From: Prorocentrum cordatum
Lineage: Eukaryota; Sar; Dinophyceae; Prorocentrales; Prorocentraceae
Reading direction: 5' to 3'
DNA: 64,000 bases
Assembly: GCA_963575745.1 (NCBI GenBank)
Contig: CAUYUJ010000903.1
Span: 516,001 to 580,000, forward strand
The position numbers and the translations under genes are program-made. Below the pieces are notes generated by a model, which saw only the letters and a program-made list of their open reading frames with translations, had not been told where the DNA came from and did not search any database. Shown here one piece after another: positions 1-11,685 of this stretch (its first letter is position 1; each line of letters begins with the position of its first letter).

Positions 1-68
1 GCATCAGCATCAGCATCATCATAATCATCATCATCATCACCACCACCACCATAATCATCATTATCATT

Positions 69-107
<39 letters not shown>

Positions 108-116
108 TTCATCATC
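1..116. repeat. (TCA)n microsatellite
   Basis: Imperfect ATCATC/CACCAC trinucleotide tract that runs off the left edge of the window. The reverse complement of the same motif, (GAT)n, runs off the right edge. Open frames here are low complexity and not genes. Confidence 0.95.
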
Positions 117-142
117 ATCGTCGGGACACCGACGGGACACCG

Positions 143-274
143 GCGGGACACCGCGGGCCACCAGCCCCCGGAAAGGAATCATTTGGTCTGGCCGCGCCTC
201 AGCCGGAGGCGGGACACCGCGGGCCACCGGCCCCCGGAGAGGAATCATTTGGTCCGGCCGCTCCTCAGCCGGAG
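143..274. repeat. 66-bp tandem duplication, two copies
   Basis: The unit beginning GCGGGACACCGCGGGCCACC at 143 is repeated at 209 with a handful of substitutions. Each copy contains GGAATCATTTGGTC. No function is evident. Confidence 0.85.
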
Positions 275-409
275 GAGACTTTCTTCTCGCCCGCCCACGC
301 AATTTCGCCTCGCCCGCACGCACGGCACGCACGAACACGAAGCCGAAACCGATTTCCCGGTAGGGGGGCTCTCCGTTGCACTTCGATCTCACCCCCTCAC
401 CTCCGATGT

Positions 410-1275
410 CCTGGCGAGAGACCCAACCATATGCAATTGTGAAAAACGTGTTTTGGGTGCCGTTTTCGGTGGCCCACACAACGCGTGATGGGGCGCGCCG
501 GAATGGATGGGGGGGATGCGTGCGGGCGGTCTCACTGTCTCACTGGGACCTTCGGTGGAGCTCTCTGTGGGGCCACGAAGCGCTGTACTGGGTGGTGGAG
601 GCGCAGGCGGGCAGTCCTACTGGGACCTGCGTTGGAGCTCCCTATGGGGACACGAAACGCTGTGCTGGGTGGAGGGGGGGCGCATGCGGGCGGTCCCTCT
701 GGGACCTTCGGTGGAGCTCCCCACGGGGCCACGAAACGCTGTACTGGTTGAGGGGATGCATGCGGGCGGTGCTACTGGGGCCTTCGGTGGTGTTCTCTAT
801 GAGGCCACGAAGCGCTGTATTGAGTGGGGGTGGGCGCATGCGGGCGGTGCTACTGGGGCCTTCGGCGGAGCTCTCCATGGGGCCACGAAGCGCTGTACTG
901 GGTGTGGCGGACGCATGCGGGCGTTCCCAATGGGACATTCGGTGGAGCTCCCTATGGGGCCACGAAGCGCTGACCTGGGTGTGGCGGACGCATGCGGGCG
1001 ATCCCACTGGGACCTTCGGTGGAGCTCCCTATAGGGCCACGAAGCGCTGACCTGGGTGTGGCGAACGCATGCGGGCGGTCCCACTGGGGCCTTCGGTGGA
1101 GCTCCCTATGGGCCACGAAGTCTGTGAGGGGTGTGTCGAAACTGGTCGACAAGCGGAGGGCAGAGGCAAGGTGGGGGAGGATGGGAGGAGGGAGGAGGGG
1201 AGGAGGAAGGAAGGAAGAAGGATCGCGGAGCGCTGTTCAAAACGAGGACCCAACACCACAGGATGGTTGGGAACT
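410..1275 (+). repeat. Composite satellite module A1
   Basis: The module starts with a head, TCCTGGCGAGAGACCCAACC then ATATGCAATTGTGAA. It continues as a tandem satellite whose late monomers (911, 988, 1065) are exactly 77 bp apart and share CTTCGGTGGAGCTCCCTATG and GGGCCACGAAGCGC. A purine-rich GGA tract (1160-1225) follows. The module closes with a tail, AAAACGAGGACCCAACACCA then CAGGATGGTTGGGAA. Head and tail recur at three other places in the window. The long open frames across it follow from the satellite and are not proposed as genes. Confidence 0.8.
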
Positions 1276-2418
1276 ATCCTTGTGAAGGACCAAACCATGT
1301 GCAAATGTGAATGCCGCGCTGTGGTTGGTTGCTGCTTTGTGCGGAGCTCCTGTGGGGCCACGAAGCGCATGAGGGATGTACCGTAATGGTGGTGGTGTGG
1401 AGCGCATGCGAACTGTGCCATTGGGGCACTGGGTGAAGTTCCCTGTATGGGGCCACGAAGCGTGTGAGAGGTGCGCCGATTTGGGCCCCGGGTCCGCACG
1501 CGAACGTCGCCAAAGAAGCCTTCGGTGCACGCGTCCATGGCCACTGGAGCTTTCAATGGAGCTCTCCGTGGGAACACGAAGCGCTGTACTGGGCGAGGGC
1601 AAAACATGTGGCCGCAGTCATTGGGGCCTTTGGTGGAGCTCCCTGCGGAGCTACGAGACGCTGCATTGGGTGGAGAAGACGCATGCGGCCGCGGCCACTG
1701 CAGCCTGAAGCTTAGCATGGAGCCACCAAGCGCTGCACTGGGCGGGGGAGACGCATGTGGACCCTGCCACGGGGCCTTCGGTGGAGCTCCCCGTGGGAGG
1801 CGCGAAACGTGTGAGGGGTGTGCCGAAGTGGAGCAGGGAAACGCATGTGGATCCTGCCTCTGAGGCCTCTGGTGGAGCTCCCTATGGGTTACGAAACGCT
1901 GTATTGCGTGGGGGAGACGCGAATAAACCTTGCCAGTGGGCCTTCAGTGGAGCTCCCTACGAACCACGGAACGATGTACTGGGTGGGGGAAACGCATGTG
2001 GACCCTGCCACGAAGACTCCCGGTGCAGCTCCCTATAGGCCGCGATACACTGTACTGGGTTGGTGGTCGCATGTGGACTCTGCCACTGAGGCCTTCGCCG
2101 GACCTCTTCAAGGGCCCCGAGACGCTGCACTGGGTGGGGGAGACGCATGTAGACTAGGGCAATCGTGGAGCTCCCTGTGGGGCCGCGAAGCGCTGTACTT
2201 GGTGGGAAGGCGCATGCGGACCCTGCCACTGGGGCACTCGGTGGAGCTGCCTGTGAAGACACGAAGCGTGTCAGTGGTGTGCCAAACAGGTTGACACGCG
2301 GAGGGCAGAGGCAAGGATGGGAAGCGGGAGGGGGAGGAGGAGGAGAGGAGGAGAGGAGATAATGAGAACGCGGGGCGCTCCTCTTCAGAACAAGGACCCA
2401 GCACAGGATGGTTGGGAA
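1276..2418 (+). repeat. Composite satellite module A2
   Basis: A diverged second copy directly abuts A1. Its head reads TCCTTGTGAAGGACCAAACC followed by ATGTGCAAATGTGAA. Monomers are 75-90 bp and share the TTCGGTGGAGCTCCC core; the longer ones carry an extra GTGTGCCGAAGTGG-type spacer. Near 2292 it has ACACGCGGAGGGCAGAGGCA, then a GGA-rich tract and the tail AACAAGGACCCAGCACAGGA / TGGTTGGGAA. The A1 tail and A2 head together make an inverted repeat (ATGGTTGGG ... CCAAACCAT). Confidence 0.75.
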
Positions 2419-2429
2419 CTTCTGTCTCC

Positions 2430-3060
2430 GCGTCCCGAGCTTTCAAGACGGCCCAGGCAGGCAACCAGGGCAACCAAGGATGCCCAAGATACCTCGAGGA
2501 CGGCACACGATTGCCCCAAGGTGGCCGAATATGGCTTCAGGACGGCCCACGATGCCTCCAAGACAGCCGCAAGAGGACCTCCAACAAGCTCCAAATAATA
2601 ATTGTCTCATTCTCGCATTTGTCTTTCCGGCTGCCATCAGCTCAAGACGGCCGACGGAGCCTCCACGGTTGCTCCAGGACGGCTCAAGAACCACCCATGA
2701 AGGTTCCGAAATGACCCTAGAGCCTAGAGAACCCCACGATGGCCCAAAAGGCATCCAATACGGCTCAAAGACGGCCCAAGAGGGTCCCCCCTTTGGTATC
2801 CAAGACGGCCTCAGAAGGTTCTTCGACGGCCAAGACGGCCCTCAAGAGGCCTCTAGGAGAGCCCCAAGATGGCTCAAGAGGACTCCACGATGGCCCACGA
2901 GGCATCCACAACAGCCCCACAACTGCTGAAAAGGGCCTCGATGATCTCATGATGGCCCCGGAGGCATCCAAGACGGCCAGAAGACGGCGCACGAGGGCCT
3001 CTAGAGGCACCCAATAAGGCCCTAAGGCTCGACGGCCCAAGACGGCATCACCATCGTCCC
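2430..3060 (+). repeat. Degenerate GACGGCCCAAGA-type zone
   Basis: About 600 bp made of loosely repeated 12-30 bp phrases such as CCAAGACGGCC, CCCACGATGGCC and CTCAAGACGGCC, with one AT-richer block at about 2595-2635. Similar zones lie at 7.24, 23.94, 37.89 and 55.27 kb. On the minus strand they translate as Leu/Gly/Trp/Arg/Pro/Ser-rich low-complexity frames, which I do not accept as genes. Confidence 0.7.
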
Positions 3061-3171
3061 CCTCCACCTCCTCGTCCTCCTGGTCCTCCTCCTCCTCGTC
3101 CACCTCCTCCTGCTCCTCCTCCTCCCCCACTTCTTCCTCCTCCTCCTACTCCCCATCCTCCTTCTCCTCCG

Positions 3172-3241
<70 letters not shown>

Positions 3242-5440
3242 GTCATCATCATCATCATCATCATCATCATCAGCATCATCATCATCATCACCAGCATCAG
3301 CATCAGCATCATCATCATCATCATCATTATCATCACCATCACCATCACCATCACCATCATCATCATCATCATCATCAGCATCATCATCATCAGCATCAGC
3401 ATCATCAGCATCATCAGCATCATCAGCATCATCATCAGCAGCATCAGCAGCATCAGCAGCTTCAGCAGCAGCATCAGCATCAGCGTCAGCGTCGGCATCG
3501 GCATCAGCACCAGCACCAACATCATCATATAATCGCCATCATCCACATCATCAGCATCATCATCATCAGCAGCATACTCGGCATAACCATCATCAGCATC
3601 AGCATCAGTATCATCATCATCATCATGATCAGCAGCATCATCAGCAACAACATCGTTCTCATCCTCACCCTCGTCCTCATCAACATCCTCATCATCATCC
3701 TCATCCGTCTCGCCATCGGCATCATCATCATTATCATCATCATCAGCATCATCGCCATCATCAGCATCAGCATCATCGTCATCATCATCAACAGCATCAG
3801 CATCATAGCAGCATCGTCAGCATCATCATCATCATCATCAGCATAACCGGCATTAGCATCATAATCAGCATTAGCATCAGCACGATCATCATCATCATCA
3901 GCATCGTCAACATCACCATCGTCATCATCATCGTGATGATCAGCACCAGCATCAACATCATCAACAGTAATCATCATCATCATCCACACCAGCATCAGCA
4001 CCAACCTCATCATCATCATCATCAGCGTCATCATCAACATCGGAATCAACATCGTCGTCGTCGTCATCACAGTCACCATCGCCATTATCATCATCAGTAT
4101 CATCAGAATCAGCATCATCACCATCATCATCATCATCACCAGCATCAGCATCAGCATCATCAGCATGAGCATCATCAGCATCATCATCAGCAGCATCAGC
4201 AGCATCAGCAGCATCAGCAGCAGCATCAGCATCAGCATCAGCGTCAACGTCGGCATCGGCATCAGCACCAGCATCAGCATCATCATATAATCGCCATCAT
4301 CCACATCATCAGCATCATCATCATCAGCAGCATACTCGTCATAACCATCATCAGCATCAGCATCAGCATCATCATCATCATCATGATCAGCAGCATCATC
4401 AGCAACAGCATCGTTCTCATCCTCACCCTCGTCCTCATCAACATCCTCATCATCATCCTCATCCGTCTCGCCATCGGCATCATCAGCATTATCATCATCA
4501 TCAGCATCATCGCCATCATCAGCATCAGCATCATCGTCATCATCATCAACAGCATCAGCATCATAGCAGCATCGTCAGCATCATCATCATCATCATCAGC
4601 ATAATCAGCATTAGCATCATAATCAGCATTAGCATCAGCACGATCATCATCATCATCAGCATCGTCAACATCACCATCGTCATCATCATCGTGATGATCA
4701 GCACCAGCATCAACATCATCAACAGTAATCATCATCATCCGCACCAGCATCAGCACCAACCTCATCATCATCATCATCAGCGTCATCATCAACATCGGAA
4801 TCAACATCGTCGTCGTCGTCATCGCAGTCACCATCGCCATTATCATCATCAGTATCATCAGAATCAGCATCATCACCATCAGCATAGTCATCATCATCAA
4901 CAGCATCATCAGGATCTATCCTCATCAACGCCACCACAATCATCATCATCACGATTATCATCCTCATCATCATCGGTATCATTATCAGCAGCATTCGAAT
5001 CTGAATCACCACCACAGCCATCGTAATCATAATCACCATCATCAGCATCATCATCGTTATTATCATTAGTATCAGCATCGTCGCCATCGTCATCGTCACC
5101 ATCAACATCATTGTCATCATCGTCATCATCATGATAGTCATCATCATCATCAACATCATCATCATCAGCATGGCCATTATCACCAATCACCAGCTTGATC
5201 ATCAACACCACTGATCCTCCTCTGCTCCTCCTCCTCCTCAGCATCGTCATCGTCGTCATCATCACAACCACCACCTTCCTCCTCCACCTCCTCTTCCTCC
5301 TCCTCCTCCTCCTTCTCAGCATCATCATCATCGTCGTCACCATCATCATCATCATCATCCTCATCAGCATCACCATCACATTGCATCAGCATCAACATCA
5401 ACGACAACAACAACAGCAACAGCAGAGCAGTATCAGCATC
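3061..5440. repeat. Compound TCC / TCA / CAGCAT microsatellite block
   Basis: Starts as (TCC)n at 3061-3165, passes into (TCA)n and (CAGCAT)n, and ends in mixed TCC/TCA/ACA repeats by about 5440. The period-3 structure leaves several frames open on both strands; the frames encode runs of Met/Leu, His/Gln or Asp and are not genes. Confidence 0.95.
3450..4900. repeat. 758-bp tandem segmental duplication inside the microsatellite
   Basis: The landmark CATATAATCGCCATCATCCA occurs at 3526 and again at 4284. Flanking imperfections (CTCACCCTCGTCCTCATCAA, GTCTCGCCATCGGCATC, GTGATGATCAGCACCAG) follow in the same order in both copies. This shows a 758-bp unit was duplicated as a block after its imperfections had accumulated. 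Confidence 0.85.
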
Positions 5441-5617
5441 CGCTTCCGCATCAACATTAGCAACAACATCGTCATATATCTGCCACACCTGGTGATACGA
5501 GGTGTCATTCGTGTCGCCCTCCCGTGCCCCCTCGAACAGTCGCCACCAGTAGTGCTGGGATGGCACGGTGGCGGAACTTCCCGCAGGCAGCTGGATCCAG
5601 ATGGAGATTTATCGGGA

Positions 5618-5712
5618 ATGTCTGAGATAACATCGAATGATGACACATTCGAATGAAGATTAATTCGAATGTCTGAGATAACTTCGAATGTCTGAGAGAT
5701 GACTTCGAATGA
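5618..5712. repeat. Short tandem GAATGTCTGAGATAAC repeats
   Basis: Three copies of TTCGAATGTCTGAGA or GGAATGTCTGAGATAAC, interspersed with ATTCGAATGA variants. TTCGAA is itself palindromic. No gene or regulatory role can be assigned. Confidence 0.7.
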
Positions 5713-5926
5713 GGATACATTGGAAACCTCTGGGATCCAGCGGCTCTGGTGGGCGCATCGGGCGCCGCAGCTGGATCCGAGCGCCCCCTGACGCTCCGAG
5801 CTCTGAGAGCGGCCTTGGAATGCTGGAACCAGCCCTGTTTCGGTGGGGGCAGAAGGGGCTGGATGGCCCAGGGGCGGGCGTTACACCTACTCGATGGGGA
5901 GCTTCGTTGACGACATGGGTGATGGC

Positions 5927-6085
5927 TACCTACCAGACCACCCCAACCCAACCCGAAGACCCGAATTTCGGGTTGGGGGGGGTACGGGATCCATATGTGT
6001 TTTTTCGATGTTCCCCGACCCCCCCCACTGGAAATGGAGGGCAAATTGAGGCCTTCGGGTTGGGTTGGGGTGGTTTGGTAGGTGG
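5927..6085. mobile_element. Candidate inverted-repeat element M4 (about 160 bp)
   Basis: Arms of about 34 bases: CTACCTACCAGACCACCCCA then ACCCAACCCGAAG on the left, and its near-perfect reverse complement ending GGGGTGGTTTGGTAGGTGG on the right. About 85 bases lie between the arms. The same peptide is therefore read from both strands. A target duplication is not convincing (GTGAT/GTGAG at best), so mobility is inferred only from the MITE-like shape. Confidence 0.5.
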
Positions 6086-6165
6086 TGAGAATCGGCCTGG
6101 GCATGTCTGACCCCCCCCCTCGTCGGGGATCTGCTGACCCGGGTCAGCCCCAGCCCGGGTCAGTC

Positions 6166-6256
6166 AGGCCCCGCAGGATCCTGCAAGATCCTGCAGGATC
6201 CTGCACCCAAACCCGGGTCAGGGCGCCCCTGGCTCTGCAGGATCCTGCAGGATGCC
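6166..6256. repeat. Palindromic GGATCCTGCA cluster
   Basis: Repeated self-complementary GGATCCTGCA / TGCAGGATCC units, four to five in two groups, flanked by several CCCGGGTCAG phrases (from about 6136). The cluster can form many alternative hairpins. Confidence 0.75.
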
Positions 6257-7239
6257 ACGCTCTGACTGACCCCCGTTGGCATTGACCCCCGTCTCTCGAG
6301 CCCCGACCTCGCCAGCCCTCCGCTTGCCTAGCGCGTCGACCAGACGCCGCGCGGGCGGTTTCGGTTCGCCGCTTGCGGCTCCCAAGGGGGCTGAGCCCTC
6401 CGGATGCGCAGGAGAGGCCTCGAGCATCGTGCTCGGGCCGTCTCTCTGCACGCCCTGAGGGCTCGAACATCATGCTCCAGCACTCGGCGCCGGCAACCGA
6501 GGCCCTGGCCCCGGCCCTCCCGACAGGATGGCGACCGCCGCCTCTGCTCGAGTCTCATGGGGCACCTCGAGAGTGGGAGGGCGCACGGCAGAGAGCTGAA
6601 GAGCTCGCGACGACCCTGTTGGGAGCCTGCCCTCGCCTCCCGCCCCCCCTCCCACCCCCCACACCCTCCCGTCCCGAAGTCGACGGCGCGAATCTGCTGG
6701 ACGTTCCCGCTGGTCACGAACAGAAAAGCCGCCGGCCCCCTCCCCATGGGGCCTGGGCAGGCTCAGCGGCTGGAGACCACTGGCCCACGGCCGAGGGAAG
6801 TACTCTCCCTCTCGCCCCCCCAGCCGCCTCCCTGCCTCTCCTCCCTCCCTGCCTCCTCTCTCCCCTCCCCTCCCCTCCCTCTCTTTGCCCATCCCCTCCC
6901 CTCTCTCTCTTTCTCCTCTCCCCTCCCTGCCTCTCCCTCCGCCCCGTCTCCTTCCCTTCCCCTCCCCTCCCCTCCCTGCCTCCTCTCTCCCTCCTCTGCC
7001 TCCGCTCTCTCCTCTCCTGCCCGATCTTCCTTTCACTCCCCCCTTGCTCGTCCACCCTCCCCCTCCCCCTTTCCAACACCCTCCCCTCGCCCCGTCTCTC
7101 GCAGGACGTCAGCTCTTGCGTTAGCGCACCCAGCTTGCCCGCCCCCCCTCGCCACTCTCCAGCCTGGGCTGGACGAGAGAAAAGGCTCTCCTGGGACCAC
7201 CTGGTCGACTGCTTGCTGCCATGTTCGGCGCACTCCACT
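6257..7239. other. GC-rich non-coding stretch with a pyrimidine tract
   Basis: No recognisable gene. Between about 6780 and 7100 the + strand is almost pure CT (CTCCCTGCC, CCCCTCCCC phrases). This creates Pro/Ser/Leu or Gly/Arg/Glu open frames that I regard as artefacts of composition. Confidence 0.6.
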
Positions 7240-7830
7240 CCCTCGAGCGACCAGAATCGGCCCATGGAGTCTCGGACTCGTCGTCTCCAGGATGGCGCCA
7301 AAAGGCTCCCAAAAGAGCCCTGCATAGCTCTAGATTGCGTCCAGGATGGAGCAGAATTGCCCAGGCTGGCCCAGGACGGCCTCCGACGTGCCTGCATCCG
7401 GCCCCAAGAACGCTCCAATATAGCTCTGAGAGGGTGCTTGAGCAACGTCTCTACCGAGCCTCCCAAGGATGCCGCTGAGAGGCCAAACATGATGGAGAAA
7501 CATGGCGGTGCTTCATGATGACAAGCTCCTCGCCTCTTCGACTTCCGAAGGGCATTTGGGGCCTCAAGGTCGTCCCGACATGGCCACATCTTTTTTCCCA
7601 GAAGGGCCAGAAGAGGGCCATACAAAGACGGTCCCGAGAAGCCCAACAATACTTCGGGCTCCTAGGAGGGAATGTTCATTACGGGTCCAAAACTTGTTGG
7701 TGGACTGACTCCATCATGGCCCAAATATGCCAAACAAAGGCGCCCGGATAGGCCTCAATGGAACGCAAAGTTGGCTCCAGAAGCGCCCTCACAAGGGCTC
7801 CAAGAGAGCGCCGAGAAAAATACATCACCG
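7240..7830 (+). repeat. Degenerate CCAGGATGGC / GCCCAAGA zone
   Basis: Loosely repeated phrases (CCAGGATGGCGCC, CCCAGGACGGCC, CCTCCCAAGGATGCC, CTCCAAGAGAGC) of the same style as the zone at 2.4-3.1 kb. It includes CTCCTCGCCTCTTCGACTTC, which resembles a block in the 23.9-kb zone. Confidence 0.55.
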
Positions 7831-10717
7831 TGTTCCAATATGGCGTTCATATTGGTGTTGCTCGTGATGCAGATTGACACATGTGTTACGATGAGATGAT
7901 CTGTGAACTTCGTCGCGTGTTGCGTTCCATCGGTGTTGGTATGCGCTGTTGTATTGCAGGTGTGATATGCGAAGGGTTGAAAACTGGCATGGCGTATGCG
8001 TCAGCTGGCTATGGCTGGACTGTCTCCAGATTCGAGTTTGAACCATGCTTGCCAGATTGTGCGCATCCTACTGCTATTGATATGTGATGGCGATGTGCAC
8101 CTTGTCAGCTTTTCTGCGCGCCGCTGCGTCTGGTGCTGCGTTCTACCTAGCGACACTGCATCTGCATAGTTGCTGTACGTGTGCCTTTCGTCGCAACGTT
8201 GGTGCCACTTCATTGCTCTGGCAATAGACGTATTTCTTGGAACTGGCGTCAATAGCTTGCGTAGTGTCAACATATACATACGGAACGCCTTCCTGGAAAA
8301 AGAACGATTCGGCGGACAAACAGAACACCCACATCTCTTACCGCACCAATCGGTGGGGATGGGTCCACCCACTAACCTGGGGAAATAGTTGACAGGGTGG
8401 TAGGAGGAGAAAGGCGAAAGCCTAGCTCTTCTCTGGCTTGACATCGCGGTAGCATATGTCCTCAATGCGAGCGCCGGTCCGTCAACATGTTATGGATGTC
8501 AACCAAATCAGGTTGGTCGTCAGAACTCCAACTGCATCACGCGGCCAAACAATCGTGAGACACCTATTCATGATACTGGCACTATTGACCGCAATGCACG
8601 GAGCCGTTGCATACATATACACATCTGTATGCACATACATAGATACACACATGTAGCTATATACATATCAGCGAGAGGGTGCGTGACCGTCACCTCTAGG
8701 CGCGCCTCCAGACACCCACAAAAGTTTGTGGAACTGGCAACGTCCGTCAACTGCTGGCCCTCTGAGGAAGCCGTCTGCCCTGGGGTGTCCGCCAATGCAC
8801 TTCAAGCTGACAGCCGCGCCCCTTCGACTGCCTAGCCTGAAGCAGACGTGCCCCGAGGGAAACGGGTCCAAGACCCAGGGCCTGGCCCCTGGACCCGAAG
8901 ATGGCCCTGGGAGCCCGAACGCGGCGACAAAAGCAGGGGACCGGTCTCCCCTCCTCCTTCCTCGCCCGTCCCTCTCCTCCTCGCAGTCGGAGCTAGGACA
9001 GAAGAGCATCCTGCAAGAGCATGAGATTCTCCCCTGGCCCAAACTGACGAGCATTCGAGGGTGCCCTCCCCCAGGATGCACAAGACCATCCAACACATAC
9101 GAAGTAGATGCGCTCGCGGAATGTCTCCCAAATTTAGGCGATAGCGCCATTCTGGATGACGGAAGGAGCATGTCGATCCTGACCTGTGCAGCGGGAACAC
9201 AGCCTCGAGAGACCGCATACGTTCCGAGCGGGGGGAATCATGAAAGCACAACACACACACACTCACAAACTCTCTCTCTCTCTCTCTCCTATGTGAAATG
9301 CATGCGGGGTGGGGCAGGGCCCGACCAGCACGTCAGAAGAGGAGGGAGGCGAGCAGCACGCATTGCAGAAATGCTGCAGAGAGGAACGGGGGGAGGGAAT
9401 CGAAACCTCCTTCCTCCCTCGTCCCTCCTCTTCCGCCCGACCCTCCCAGCGGCGATCGCCGACGGGGCAGGCGCTGCGCGATCGAGCTGCAGTTGCCGAG
9501 GGCGCGTCCTTCGCGTGGCACTGCGCCTCGTCCATGGGGGGGGGAGGGAGGGGGCAAGGAGGGAACGTCGAGGGGAGGAACACGAGAAGAAGACGAGGCC
9601 AAGACAGAAACAACATCGGAAAGGGAGAAATACGGGATCTCTGAGATTCGACGACTCTTGAAGATCGATCGGGCCCCGCGGCCATTACAGAGCACTCTGG
9701 AACGTTATGGGAGCGTCGAAAAACTCTGTGGACCGATCTTTCCCTGTCCTAGCCCCGCCCGGGAGAAGGGACACGGAGGAGTGAGAGGCAGAGCGAAAAG
9801 GAGCAAGGAGACGGAAGAGTAGGAAGGATCACGATGAGGGGGGCGAGGGGACGATGAGGAAGAGACAAATGTGGAAACGATTGAAGTGTAAGAGGAGAGG
9901 GAGGAAGCTGAGAGAATGTATGAAAAAGGGGAACAAAAGAGGGGGTATCAAGCCGACCATTCGTGAAAACTACCTCTTGCAACCGATCAACAAAGTCAAA
10001 CATATTGTCCATGCGGAACCCGCATGATACACAAATCCACGTGAAACCCATGAACGGGGCTCTTACTGAGAGGGGTGCCCCTCGGCGACCCCAGCAATGG
10101 GTCCCCCATGGGAACAAATGACCAATCGGGAGTGCCATCGAACACTTTCAAACAAACCTAATTTGTTTATCGGCCTCGCGGCGTCGGCCGTCCAGGTGCC
10201 TTTAGCACCACCTCTGCAGCAACAGTATGCCCGACATACCACGGCGGACAGGGGGAGGAGGGGGGATGGACACGTACACTCTGCAGCCTCCTCTGCCTCC
10301 TCCACTCCAAAGTTAACAGTATTACAATTCGATGCATTTTGGTCGCCGTTGCCCTCAAAGCGACGCAAAACGTCCGTCAATGTTCACTGCCAAAACTAAG
10401 AAACGCAAACATCGAACGCCACTCGCTTTTCGGAGCGGAAATGGTCGAAACATGTATGTCATTCCTCTTCCGGAACCCATCTTCTTATCGGAAAGAAGTG
10501 CCCTCCCCCCTCCCTGAAGTTCATTTTGAGGGGGGGGTACAGCGTAAAAGATGGCCTAAGATGGTTCCTAGAGGGTGTATGATGCTCCAAGGTAGCCACT
10601 ACGGCGGTTCCATAGCGCCGAAAACGGTTGAAGATAAACCGGGTGAGGCTCGCCATCGCATTGCGAACAGAGCGGGGGGGGGGCGCAAACACACGGTAGG
10701 ATGTGATGGCGGGGGTG
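7831..10717. other. No supported gene
   Basis: Mixed-composition sequence with no domain I recognise on either strand. The longest frame (8726-9661, + strand) shows no conserved motif. A short (CA)n/(CT)n run lies at 9249-9289. Minus-strand frames at 8001-8465 are fragmentary. Confidence 0.5.
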
Positions 10718-11685
10718 TCAACGACAAAGATGTCCCTTTTCCGTCTCGCAGCCGCACATCTCACGCCGCAGGCGACGTCGGCATACTGGGTGGCTCCGCC
10801 ATGAGCCCAGGCGGGCGGCTGCAGACGAGCAGCGCATTATGACAACGCCCTCCTCGGGACACCCCCTCAAAGTCGATGAGAGGGGGGGGGGGGGGGCGCA
10901 GCCCGACCGTCGTCGCCATACTACGTCGGCGCAAGGCGGCGGGTGCACAAGCAACAGGGATCGGTAGTCTACAACTCCGCCCACCGACGCAATGCATAAA
11001 CACGAGTATGTGCGGAGCTGGGTCATGCGCCCACGCCGCCAGCACCTCGGCACGAAAGTGCGATGGGCATGGGCAAGCTGACTGATGAAGCTTGAGCGGG
11101 ACGGACAAAAGGGACGGTCCTGAACGCCCCAGAAACGACCGATGACAGCTGGCCCCACATCGGCGGAATTGCGGGCGTGATTCCGCGACAGCAGGAGCGA
11201 GGTGGGCGCGAAGAACGCGATTTCCTCGAGCAGTCGCGGGCCCGCGAAAGCCCGCCGCGGGGCCAGCCAGAGCCGCCCCTCTTCTTCCCGCGCAGCGTGG
11301 CCGAAATTGAATGCCCCGCCAGGCCCGTCGGGCCCATTCAGGCGCTTCAGCAGCCACGACGATGGAGAATTGATTGCCTCGACGAGGCGCATGCGTCTTC
11401 GCGTCGCGCGCGTAGCTGTGATGGCCGACCATGCCCTGCAAAATGCAGCGCCGTCGATCGTGCCCTTGGTGCGGCCATCCGCTATTGTCTCGGGCGTCGC
11501 GCGATTGCGCGATGTGGAAGATGCCGATGTCCAGAAATGTCTGATCCAAATGATATGCCCCAATAATGTATCACGCACTGACTCGGCGCCAATCACGAGT
11601 GGCAGTCGAACTCAGAGCCCGCCGAATTCACGGATGCGTTTGAGTTCGGAGGAACTCGGGGGACCCTTGACCAGCTCGCAGCAGA
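10718..11685. other. Overlapping unassigned frames
   Basis: Long frames overlap on both strands (minus 10718-11596 and 10761-11549; plus 11202-11702). None shows a recognisable motif, and multi-frame openness is expected at this GC content. The lower-coordinate part contains a poly-G run at about 10883-10896. I see nothing to choose between the frames. Confidence 0.3.

Noticed and set aside
1-116. Telomeric or centromeric end because the window begins and ends in simple repeats
   Set aside because: The motifs are (TCA)n and (GAT)n, not TTTAGGG-like telomere repeats, and similar tracts occur internally.
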